The notes under the pieces: model-generated | The model's input: the letters and a program-made list of their open reading frames with translations, nothing else | Database searches by the model: none | Told to the model about the DNA's origin: nothing | Assembly: GCF_007990245.1 (NCBI RefSeq) | Contig: NZ_BJWG01000001.1 | Location: forward strand, 248,001-312,000 | Reading direction: 5' to 3' | DNA: 64,000 bases | From: Cellulomonas composti | GTDB taxonomy: Bacteria > Actinomycetota > Actinomycetes > Actinomycetales > Cellulomonadaceae | Shown: in pieces, positions 1-6,474 of the stretch | How positions within the stretch are numbered: the stretch's first letter is position 1 | Layout: each line of letters begins with the position of its first letter | Translations under genes and position numbers: made by a program

Positions 1-1037
1 TGTCGACGGACCCCGACGAGATCGCGCGCTGGGCGCCGTTGCTCGTCGCCGACCGCGACCCGGCCGAGCCCGTCGCGGCGACCCGCTCGGCCGCCGGGAC
101 CGACGTCGACTTCGGTGCTCTGACCCACGCCATGGTCGACGCGGTCGTCGCGCGCGGCGCCGACCTGCACCTCGAGTCGGAGGTCACCCGGCTGCGTCGC
201 GATCGCCGGGGTGGCTGGCGCGTCACGGTGCGCGACCGCCGCTGGAACGGCCGTTCGCGCTCCCGCACGGTGCACGCGCGCTTCGTCTTCATCGGCGCGG
301 GCGGCGGTGCGCTGCGGCTGCTGCAGAAGTCGGGGATCCCCGAGGCCAAGGGCTACGGCGGCTTCCCGATCAGCGGGCAGTTCCTGCGCACGACGAACCC
401 GGACGTCGTGGCCGCACACCACGCGAAGGTCTACGGGCGGGCCGAGATCGGCGCCCCACCGATGTCGGTCCCGCACCTCGACACGCGCGTGGTCGACGGC
501 GGCACCGCGCTCATGTTCGGCCCGTACGCCGGGTGGAGCATGAAGTTCCTCAAGCACGGCTCGTGGCTCGACCTGGTCCGCTCGGTGCGTCCCGGCAACC
601 TCGTCCCGATGGCGGCCGTCGGGCTGCGCAACCTCGACCTGCTCACCTACCTGATCCGCGAGGTCACGACCTCCAGCGAGGGCCGGTTCCGGGCGCTGCG
701 CCAGTTCGTGCCCACCGCGCGTCCCGCCGACTGGGAGCTCATCACGGCCGGACAGCGCGTCCAGGTCATCAAGCGCGGACCGGGCGGCGGCGTCCTCGAG
801 TTCGGCACCGAGCTGGTCAGCGCGGCGGACGGCTCGATCGCGGGACTGCTGGGCGCCTCCCCCGGCGCGTCCACGGCGGTCGCCACGATGGTCGACCTGC
901 TGGAGCGCTGCTTCCCGGGCAAGGTCGACGACTGGCGACCCGTGCTGCGCCAGATGATGCCGAGCCTCGGGGGCGGCGAGTGGGACGAGGCGATGGAGCT
1001 CGACCTGTCCGACGACGCCGTGTCGGCGCAGCGCTGA
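1..1037 (+). CDS. mqo: malate:quinone oxidoreductase, 5'-truncated by window edge
   Basis: FAD-dependent membrane-associated enzyme that oxidises malate to oxaloacetate and passes electrons to quinone, feeding the TCA cycle and respiratory chain. The reading frame is open from base 3 and about 344 C-terminal residues are visible. Family hallmarks seen are FVFIGAGGGAL (FAD-site glycines), the GYGGFPISGQFL segment, the GPYAGWSMKFL segment and the C-terminal LLGASPGAS motif followed by the usual helical tail. The N-terminal dinucleotide-binding fold lies outside the window. The next gene starts about 30 bases downstream on the same strand. No frameshift or missing motif in the visible part, so assignment is firm; only the start is unknown. 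Confidence 0.95.
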   Translation, partial: STDPDEIARWAPLLVADRDPAEPVAATRSAAGTDVDFGALTHAMVDAVVARGADLHLESEVTRLRRDRRGGWRVTVRDRRWNGRSRSRTVHARFVFIGAGGGALRLLQKSGIPEAKGYGGFPISGQFLRTTNPDVVAAHHAKVYGRAEIGAPPMSVPHLDTRVVDGGTALMFGPYAGWSMKFLKHGSWLDLVRSVRPGNLVPMAAVGLRNLDLLTYLIREVTTSSEGRFRALRQFVPTARPADWELITAGQRVQVIKRGPGGGVLEFGTELVSAADGSIAGLLGASPGASTAVATMVDLLERCFPGKVDDWRPVLRQMMPSLGGGEWDEAMELDLSDDAVSAQR

Positions 1038-1052
1038 GCGGTCCGGAGCGCG

Positions 1053-1058
1053 TAGCCT
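1053..1058 (+). promoter_or_regulatory. candidate -10 hexamer TAGCCT for a leaderless transcript
   Basis: TAGCCT fits the TAnnnT actinobacterial -10 consensus and ends 8 nt before the ATG at 1067. That spacing would put the transcription start on or next to the start codon. No Shine-Dalgarno sequence lies between them. The -35 element is not recognisable. Confidence 0.35.
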
Positions 1059-1066
1059 CCGTCCTC

Positions 1067-1360
1067 ATGCACGACGAACCGGCCACGGAGCCCGTCAGCG
1101 CGCTCATGCGCGCCGCGAAGGTCCAGGCCGCGACCGAGCACACCACCGTCGGGCTCGTCGAGTCCCTGCCCGACGGTCGGGTGACCATCGGGTGCGCGTG
1201 CGGCATGCAGCTCACCAACGGCCCGACGTGGTCGCTCGACGAGCACATCCGCCTGCACCGCGCCGAGGCCCGCTTCCTCGCGCTGGCCGCGGTCGCCCCG
1301 CCGCAGATCCCCCGCCTGGTGCCGTGGCCGCTGACCACGACGGACGCACCCGCCTCCTGA
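1067..1360 (+). CDS. small conserved hypothetical protein with CxC and HxxxH residues
   Basis: A 97-residue soluble protein that I do not recognise as a named family. It has an N-terminal helix (about residues 10-30), then a short segment with GCACGM (a CxC pair) followed 20 residues later by DEHIRLHR (HxxxxH spacing). Two cysteines and two histidines arranged this way could bind a metal such as zinc, but this is inference. The C-terminus is Pro-rich. The ATG at 1067 is chosen because a TAnnnT hexamer sits just upstream and no better start exists in frame after the mqo stop. Codon use matches the neighbours. The gene is convergent with the DUF2277 gene. Confidence 0.7.
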   Translation: MHDEPATEPVSALMRAAKVQAATEHTTVGLVESLPDGRVTIGCACGMQLTNGPTWSLDEHIRLHRAEARFLALAAVAPPQIPRLVPWPLTTTDAPAS

Positions 1361-1363
1361 CGG

Positions 1364-1393
1364 GGGCCGATCAGGGCCGATCAGGGCTGATCA
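1364..1393. repeat. 10-bp tandem repeat, three copies, between convergent genes
   Basis: The unit GGGCCGATCA occurs at 1364-1373 and 1374-1383, and with one change (GGGCTGATCA) at 1384-1393. The third copy contains the stop codon of the minus-strand DUF2277 gene. The copies fill the whole gap between two convergent genes. Confidence 0.8.
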
Positions 1394-1744
1394 GGGGGCC
1401 GCGAGCATCGCGCCGTCCTCGTCGTGCGTGTGGGCCAGGCCCAGCTCGTGCGCGCGCTCGTGCTCCTCGCGCGCAGCCATCCTGGCCGCGATCCGCTCCT
1501 GCACGTCGGGCCGACGCAGCGGCGGCACGGTCGCCGGCGGGTTGCGCCGTGCGGGCAGCTCGTCGAGCACGGTCGTCGTGACCGCGGCGACCGCCGCGAC
1601 GGCGCGTTCGAACGCCTCACGGGTCGCGTCGGACACCGACGTCACCCCCGTCACCTTGCGCACGTACTGGCGTGCGGCGGCCTCGATCTCCTCGGCGGAC
1701 GCGGGCGGCTCCAGACCGCGCAGCGTCGTGATGTTGCGACACAT
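1391..1744 (-). CDS. DUF2277 family protein
   Basis: A 117-residue conserved protein of unknown function. The N-terminus MCRNITTLRG followed by LEPPAS, EEIEAAARQYVRKVTG and an Ala-rich helix matches the DUF2277 family as I know it; the invariant Cys2 and the short basic helix are present. The family is widespread in actinobacteria and has no established role. After about residue 70 the protein has a longer, charged, Arg/Glu-rich C-terminal extension ending in a His/Asp-rich segment. The start was chosen at the ATG that gives the family-typical N-terminus; longer in-frame starts upstream overlap the divergent YbaK gene. A TAGCGT hexamer 7 nt upstream (1752-1757) suggests a leaderless mRNA. Confidence 0.85.
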   Translation of the reverse strand: MCRNITTLRGLEPPASAEEIEAAARQYVRKVTGVTSVSDATREAFERAVAAVAAVTTTVLDELPARRNPPATVPPLRRPDVQERIAARMAAREEHERAHELGLAHTHDEDGAMLAAP

Positions 1745-1751
1745 GAACGCG

Positions 1752-1757
1752 ACGCTA
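1752..1757 (-). promoter_or_regulatory. candidate -10 hexamer TAGCGT for leaderless DUF2277 mRNA
   Basis: Read on the minus strand, TAGCGT lies 7 nt before the ATG at 1744. It fits TAnnnT and there is no Shine-Dalgarno sequence in between. Confidence 0.35.
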
Positions 1758-1778
1758 CGCGCGGTACCCGGTTCGGGC

Positions 1779-2273
1779 ATGATGTCGCGCGTGTCGATCG
1801 TCCCCCTGCCGCCCCGCGCCCGGCTCGTCGCACAGGCGCTCGTCGACGCCGGCGTGCGTGGCGAGGTCGTCGAGCTGCCCGACTCCGCACGGACGGCGGC
1901 CGAGGCCGCATCCGCCCTGGGCTGCGAGATCGGCCAGATTGCGAACTCGCTCGTGTTCTGGTCCGACGGCGCCGCGCTCCTGGTGCTCACGAGCGGGCGG
2001 CACCGCGTCGAGACGACGATGCTCGCGCGGCAGCTCGGCCGGTCCTCGATCGAGCGCGCGACTCCCGAGCAGGTGCGTGCCGCCACGGGCCAGGCGATCG
2101 GCGGCGTCGCACCCGTGGGCCACCCGCGCCCGCTCGAGACGGTCGTCGACGAGGCGCTCGCCGACTACTCGACCGTGTGGGCCGCGGGCGGCACCCCGCA
2201 CACAGTCTTCCCGACGACGTTCGACGAGCTCGTGCGCATCACGGGCGGCGCGGTGCACACGGTCGGTCGCTGA
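1779..2273 (+). CDS. YbaK/EbsC-type aminoacyl-tRNA deacylase-like protein
   Basis: A 164-residue single-domain protein of the YbaK/ProX editing family, which hydrolyses mischarged aminoacyl-tRNA in trans. Visible features are the central GCEIGQIANSLVF strand (residues 49-60), LVLTSGRHRVE (67-78) and the GGVAPVGHP loop (108-116), spanning the whole fold. The classical family has a catalytic Lys in the strand that here reads ANSL (55-58), so the usual catalytic Lys is absent. This variant is, to my recollection, common among actinobacterial homologues. Substrate cannot be deduced. Start: ATG at 1779; a second ATG follows immediately and a GTG lies 12 bases further. Divergent from the DUF2277 gene. 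Confidence 0.85.
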   Translation: MMSRVSIVPLPPRARLVAQALVDAGVRGEVVELPDSARTAAEAASALGCEIGQIANSLVFWSDGAALLVLTSGRHRVETTMLARQLGRSSIERATPEQVRAATGQAIGGVAPVGHPRPLETVVDEALADYSTVWAAGGTPHTVFPTTFDELVRITGGAVHTVGR

Positions 2274-2403
2274 CCCGGCTCACGCGTCCCGCCGAGGCCC
2301 CGAGGTCCGAGCGCCCGAACTGCCTGCTTCACCCTGGTATCCCCCGGTTCGTCCCGTCATCCTGAGAGGTGAGTGCCGTCGCGCCCAGCCGCCGGTGCCG
2401 CCG

Positions 2404-2413
2404 CAAGGAGGAG
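2404..2413 (+). promoter_or_regulatory. strong Shine-Dalgarno AAGGAGGAGA deciding the start
   Basis: AAGGAGGAGA ends 7 nt before the ATG at 2421. It decides that start over the in-frame ATG at 2373, which has no comparable site. Confidence 0.8.
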
Positions 2414-2420
2414 AGGGACG

Positions 2421-4001
2421 ATGACGTACCCCGGGGACGGCCGGCTGCCGGTCGTGTACGTGCGCGGCTACGCGGGTGGACCGTCGGGCATCGACACCGC
2501 CGTCGACGACCCGTTCTACGGCTTCAACGAGGGTTCGGTGCAGGTGCGGGTCGACGGTGCCGACCGGCCGAGCTTCCACCAGTTCGAGAGCCCGCTGCTG
2601 CGGCTCATGATCGACCACGACTACGAGCTCCTCGTCCGGGGTGACCAGCAGGCGTACCTGCGTGACCAGGAGCCGGGGTCGGTGCCGGCCGCGACGATCT
2701 GGGTGCACCGGTTCTACGACATCTACGCACCGAAGCTCACCAAGGACCCGAACACGTTCAGCCTGGAGGCCGCCGCCCAGAGCCTGTTCGAGCTCGTCAA
2801 GCTGGTGCGGCGCCAGACCGGGGCGCCGCGGGTGTTCCTCGTCGCGCACTCGATGGGCGGTCTCGTCGTGCGCAGCATGCTGCAGCGCTTCGTGCCCGAC
2901 GACGACGAGCTCGGCGGCACGCGCGACGCCGCGACGGACCTCGTCGACCGCGTGTTCACCTACGCCACGCCGCACGGCGGGATCGAGTTCGCGATCGGGT
3001 TCGGGCTGCTCGAGCGGTTGCGCGACGCGACCGGCCTCAACGGGGCGGACATCTTCGGCCCCGAGCGCATGGAGGAGTTCCTCACGCCGCAGCGGCTGCC
3101 CGCGCCGCCGCGCGCCGCACCGTTCGACGCCACCGTGATCCCGGAGGGTTCGTTCCCGCACGAGCGGTTGTTCTGCCTCGTCGGGACGAACGCGACCGAC
3201 TACACGGTCGCGCACGGCTTGTCGGCGCGAGCGGTCGGGCCCCGCAGCGACGGCCTGGTCCAGATCGACAACGCGTACGTGAAGGACACGCCCCGCGCAT
3301 TCGTGCACCGCAGCCACTCGGGCCGGTTCGGCATCGTCAACTCCGAGGAGGGCTACCAGAACCTGCGCCGGTTCCTGTTCGGGGACCTCGAGGTGCGCGC
3401 GGACCTCACCGACCTGCGCCTGCCCGGCTCCCCCGCCGACGAGACGACGTGGCAGCTCGAGGCGGCGATGTCGATCCGGGGGCTGCCGGTCGTCCTGCAC
3501 GAGCAGAGCACGGCCCACCTGTGCCCGATCCAGATCGAGCGACCGGCTCGCGAGGACGACGCCGCGACGCCGGTCCCGCTCGTGCGCACCTACCTCTCGT
3601 CGGCCGCGACCCGCCCCCCGGACCCGCGCACGGGCGCGAAGATGGAGACGATGCGGCACGTCCTGCGGCTGCGGCTGCTCTCGCTGCGCACCAAGGGCGG
3701 GCTGATGTCCTTCCTCGACCACCTGGAGCAGACGGAGGACTGGGCGGACGTGCTCGTCGTCGACATCCGCCTGCAGCCCGGCGCGGCCCCGGCCACCTGG
3801 GGTGTGTGGGGCTCGACGCTCGGCGGGGCGATCCGGGACTGGGTGCCGGACCCCGAACGCGACGCCCCGCTCGTCGACGAGGACCCGCACCCGGGTTCCT
3901 GGACGGTACGCGTGCCGCTCCCGGCGGCGGCCCGTGCGCTGCTCGGCGACGCCGCCGCCGTGACGATCTCCGTGACGGGTCGCGCGACGCTCGACCGCTG
4001 A
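2421..4001 (+). CDS. lipase-like alpha/beta-hydrolase (PGAP1/triacylglycerol lipase type)
   Basis: A 526-residue protein. The first half is an alpha/beta-hydrolase: VVYVRGYAGG oxyanion-side strand (residues 11-20), then VFLVAHSMGG with nucleophile Ser144 in a GxSxG-like AHSMG motif, as in PGAP1-type and triacylglycerol lipases. A catalytic His is probably within the HRSHSGRFGIVNS segment about residue 302. The second half (about 330-526) is a beta-rich region with no recognisable domain. No signal peptide or membrane segment is visible, so it is probably cytoplasmic. Substrate is unknown; an ester of lipid or polyketide type is a guess. Start fixed by a strong Shine-Dalgarno site. The gene stands alone, with CsbD downstream. 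Confidence 0.8.
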   Translation: MTYPGDGRLPVVYVRGYAGGPSGIDTAVDDPFYGFNEGSVQVRVDGADRPSFHQFESPLLRLMIDHDYELLVRGDQQAYLRDQEPGSVPAATIWVHRFYDIYAPKLTKDPNTFSLEAAAQSLFELVKLVRRQTGAPRVFLVAHSMGGLVVRSMLQRFVPDDDELGGTRDAATDLVDRVFTYATPHGGIEFAIGFGLLERLRDATGLNGADIFGPERMEEFLTPQRLPAPPRAAPFDATVIPEGSFPHERLFCLVGTNATDYTVAHGLSARAVGPRSDGLVQIDNAYVKDTPRAFVHRSHSGRFGIVNSEEGYQNLRRFLFGDLEVRADLTDLRLPGSPADETTWQLEAAMSIRGLPVVLHEQSTAHLCPIQIERPAREDDAATPVPLVRTYLSSAATRPPDPRTGAKMETMRHVLRLRLLSLRTKGGLMSFLDHLEQTEDWADVLVVDIRLQPGAAPATWGVWGSTLGGAIRDWVPDPERDAPLVDEDPHPGSWTVRVPLPAAARALLGDAAAVTISVTGRATLDR

Positions 4002-4151
4002 CCGGCACTCCCCCGGGTGCGACCCGCGTGGCACGGGGTTACCGTCGAGAAGTCCGATGAAGTCATGAATCGACCCGGACGCCACCTTGACCAAGGCTTG
4101 GCGGCCGCATGGGTCAGCGCGCCCGACCGGGCGCCGACGAGAGGGGATGCC

Positions 4152-4343
4152 ATGGGCATCGGCGACAAGATCGAGCACGAGGCCGAGGACCTCAAGGGCA
4201 AGGCCAAGGAGGGCATCGGCAAGGCGACCGGCGACCACGGCCTCGAGGCCGAGGGCAAGGTCGACCAGGCCAAGGCCGGCTTCGAGAAGGCCGGCGAGAA
4301 GGTGAAGGACGCCGCGAAGGACGTCAAGGACGGCCTGTCCTGA
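4152..4343 (+). CDS. CsbD family stress protein
   Basis: A 63-residue highly charged protein with the CsbD pattern: GDKIEHEAEDLKGKAKEGIGKATGDHGLEAEGK followed by a Lys/Ala/Glu amphipathic repeat to the C-terminus. The family is induced by general stress (sigma-B in Bacillus) and its molecular role is unknown; homologues are largely disordered or helical. GAGGGG at 4141-4146 ends 5 nt before the ATG and fixes the start, although the frame is open further upstream. Followed by two strong hairpins, so it is probably a monocistronic abundant transcript. Confidence 0.9.
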   Translation: MGIGDKIEHEAEDLKGKAKEGIGKATGDHGLEAEGKVDQAKAGFEKAGEKVKDAAKDVKDGLS

Positions 4344-4355
4344 CCACCTGACGTG

Positions 4356-4392
4356 CAGAGCCTGGCGTGCAGAGCCTGACCACCAGAGCCTG
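4356..4392 (+). repeat. three copies of CAGAGCCTG downstream of csbD
   Basis: CAGAGCCTG appears at 4356-4364, 4370-4378 and 4384-4392, spaced 14 bp apart. It lies between the csbD stop codon and the terminator hairpins. The copies look like a 14-bp tandem duplication with drift in the spacer. Confidence 0.7.
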
Positions 4393-4400
4393 ACCAGGAG

Positions 4401-4456
4401 CGACGCCGTGGGCGTCGACGAGGGCCCCGACGCGGTGACCGTCCGCGCGGGGCCTT
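4401..4456 (+). terminator. tandem hairpins, rho-independent-like terminator after csbD
   Basis: Hairpin one: CGACGCC (4401-4407), loop GTG, GGCGTCG (4411-4417), perfect. Hairpin two: GGCCCCG-A-CGCGG (4423-4435), 7-nt loop, CCGCG-CGGGGCC (4443-4454), perfect apart from a single bulged A, extendable by A4421-T4456. A T-containing run TTCGTCC follows. U-poor terminators of this type are normal in high-GC actinobacteria. Confidence 0.7.
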
Positions 4457-4524
4457 CGTCCGTCCCGTCAGGTGCCGGGGCCGGCGGCGTGTGAGACCAT
4501 GGTCGGCAGAGCCCCCACGGGTTC

Positions 4525-4564
4525 CCGGACGAGGGTGCCGTACCCGGACAGCGACAAGACGGCC
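4525..4564 (+). ncRNA. guanidine-III riboswitch (ykkC-III, PYY RNA)
   Basis: The leader contains, in order, CCGGACGAGG, GTGCCGTACCCGG, ACAG and GACAAGACGGCC. This is a near-complete match to the guanidine-III (ykkC-III) consensus, known from a structurally solved actinobacterial example that differs at only a few positions. The two GC strands form the H-type pseudoknot: CCGG at 4525-4528 can pair with CCGG near 4543-4547, and GGTGCCGT with ACGGCC. The element ends 3 nt before the Shine-Dalgarno AGGGAG (4568-4573), so guanidine binding probably controls ribosome access. It lies directly before an SMR-family gene, the expected partner. Confidence 0.92.
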
Positions 4565-4578
4565 GTCAGGGAGTCGTC

Positions 4579-4893
4579 ATGCCGTGGATCGTCCTCATCC
4601 TGTCCGGTGTCCTCGAGTCCGTCTGGGCCACGGCGCTCAGCCGCTCCGAGGGCCTGCACCGCCTGGTGCCGTCGATCGTGTTCCTCGTCTCGCTCACCGC
4701 GAGCATGATCGGCCTCGGCTACGCGATGCGCACGCTGCCCGTCGGCACCGCCTACGCCGTGTGGGTGGGCATCGGTGCGGTCCTCACGGTCGCCTACGCG
4801 ATGCTCACGGGTGCCGAACCGGTCTCCGTGGTCCGGGTGCTCCTGCTGCTCGGGATCGTCGGCTGCGTCGTCGGGCTCAAGCTCGTCCACTGA
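4579..4893 (+). CDS. sugE: SMR-family guanidinium exporter (Gdx/SugE type)
   Basis: A 104-residue inner-membrane protein with four transmembrane helices (about 2-20, 30-50, 57-77, 85-103) and the essential SMR glutamate at position 13 within GVLESVWATAL. The pattern ESVWATALSRSEG fits the Gdx/SugE branch rather than the drug-polyselective EmrE branch. Gdx proteins work as antiparallel dual-topology dimers exchanging guanidinium for protons. The guanidine-III riboswitch immediately upstream supports guanidinium as the true substrate. Start ATG at 4579 follows AGGGAG by 5 nt. There is a single gene rather than a paired SMR, consistent with a homodimer. It is convergent with the YfcC-type gene. 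Confidence 0.93.
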   Translation: MPWIVLILSGVLESVWATALSRSEGLHRLVPSIVFLVSLTASMIGLGYAMRTLPVGTAYAVWVGIGAVLTVAYAMLTGAEPVSVVRVLLLLGIVGCVVGLKLVH

Positions 4894-4905
4894 CGCACGG
4901 CGCGC

Positions 4906-6474
4906 CTAGCCTGCGGCGGCCGCGACTCCGACGATCACCAGCACGACGACCAGGTTCGCGGCCAGCAGCGGCCAGATGAACTTGAGGTACTTGTCGTACC
5001 CGACGCGCGCGATCGCCAGACCACCGACCACGACCGCGTTGGTCGGCGCGAACAGCAGCATCCAGCCGTGACCCATCTGGAACGCGGTGATGACGAGCGA
5101 CGGGCTCACCCCGGCGAAGTTCCCGAGGGGCGCGAGCAGCGGCATCGCGAGCGTCGCGTGCCCGGACGACGACGGGATGAGGAACGCGAGCGGGATGTTC
5201 ACGATCGTGACGAGCATCGCGAACATCGCGGCCGACGCACCGCTGACGATGTTCTCCATCGCGTGCAGCACCGTGTCGATCGTGTCGGTGTTCGTCATGA
5301 TCACCGACACGCCGCGGGCCAGCAGGATGACGATCGCGGGGCCGATCATGTCCGCGGCGCCGCGCCCGATGAGCGAGACGATCTTGCCCTCGCCCATCCT
5401 CGCGACGACGCCGACGACCAGGGCCGCGACGATGAACAGCATCGTCAGCTGCGGGAACCACCAACCGAGCTCGAACCAGTACGGCTCGACGCTCGCGGCG
5501 TGCAGCAGGGCGTCCTCGGGGTCGACGCTCGCGCCGCCGAAGATGCTCGACCACGGCACGACCGAGAACACCATGAGCGCGAACGTGAACGCCGTGATGA
5601 CCAGCACCCAGACCTGCGTGCGGGTCAGCTTGGTGCCCGGGGCCACCGGGGGCGGCGCGTCGGCGTCCTCGCCCTCGTCGGGCTCCACGAACCCGACGAC
5701 AGACGCGGACGCGTCACGGCGGACCTTGGCCGCGTAACGCAGCACGAACAGCACCGCCATCGTCGTCAGCACGACCCAGAGCACGACCCGCAGCACGATC
5801 CCGTCGCCGATCGACACGCCCGCCTCACCCGAGGCGACACCGATCGAGAACGGGTTCACCGTCGAGGCCATCGAACCGGTCAGCGCACCGAGGATGATCG
5901 TCGCTGCCGTGACCATCCGGTCGTAACCCAGGGCCAGGAACAGCGGGATCAGCAGCGGGTAGAACCCGAAGGTCTCGACCGAGAAGCCCATCGTCGAGCC
6001 GAGCAGCGAGAACAGCACCATGATCACGACGATCAGCAGCCACCCCCGCGACTGCAGCCTGTCGCCGAGCCGCGAGACCGCGACCTCGAGGCTGCGCGTC
6101 GAGAAGCTCACCGAGATGAACGCGCCGAGCGCCATGATGAACATCACGACGCCGATCGACCCGAACATCCAGCCGACGTTCTCGGTGTTCACGAAGCCCG
6201 TGTCGCCGTCGACGATGCCGTACAGCCCGTTCACGGGCGACAGGATCAGCTCCTGGACCCGGCCCCACGCGTCGAGCGGCGACGGGATGTTCTCGAAGGA
6301 TCCGGGGATCGGCGCACCCTGGTCGTCGTGCGTGTAGCGGCCGGACGGGATGAAGATCGCCGCGATCCACACCAGGACCGTGACGATCCCCAGGGTGGTG
6401 ACGGCGGACGGGAAGCTGAAGCCGCGGCGACGCTTCGGCTCAGTCGGTGCCTGCTGCTCGGTCGTCGTGCTCAT
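4906..6474 (-). CDS. YfcC/DcuC-type membrane carrier (ion transporter superfamily)
   Basis: About 522 residues with some 12-13 hydrophobic segments. After a basic cytoplasmic N-terminus (KRRRGF) come the family-typical first helix ending IFIPSGRYTHDDQG, the FSVETFGFYPLLIPL segment, the NPFSIGVASGEAG segment and a second half with FLIPSSSGHATLAMPLLAPLGNFAGV, the mirrored re-entrant motif (PSSSGHA). This is the YfcC/DcuC/ArcD-like family of dicarboxylate, amino-acid or peptide carriers; substrate is unknown. The start overlaps the stop of the upstream M20 peptidase gene (TGATG), so the two are translationally coupled. A GTG 3 nt earlier (6477) is an alternative start. This pairing suggests import of a di- or acyl-peptide that the peptidase cleaves. 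Confidence 0.85.
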   Translation of the reverse strand: MSTTTEQQAPTEPKRRRGFSFPSAVTTLGIVTVLVWIAAIFIPSGRYTHDDQGAPIPGSFENIPSPLDAWGRVQELILSPVNGLYGIVDGDTGFVNTENVGWMFGSIGVVMFIMALGAFISVSFSTRSLEVAVSRLGDRLQSRGWLLIVVIMVLFSLLGSTMGFSVETFGFYPLLIPLFLALGYDRMVTAATIILGALTGSMASTVNPFSIGVASGEAGVSIGDGIVLRVVLWVVLTTMAVLFVLRYAAKVRRDASASVVGFVEPDEGEDADAPPPVAPGTKLTRTQVWVLVITAFTFALMVFSVVPWSSIFGGASVDPEDALLHAASVEPYWFELGWWFPQLTMLFIVAALVVGVVARMGEGKIVSLIGRGAADMIGPAIVILLARGVSVIMTNTDTIDTVLHAMENIVSGASAAMFAMLVTIVNIPLAFLIPSSSGHATLAMPLLAPLGNFAGVSPSLVITAFQMGHGWMLLFAPTNAVVVGGLAIARVGYDKYLKFIWPLLAANLVVVLVIVGVAAAAG

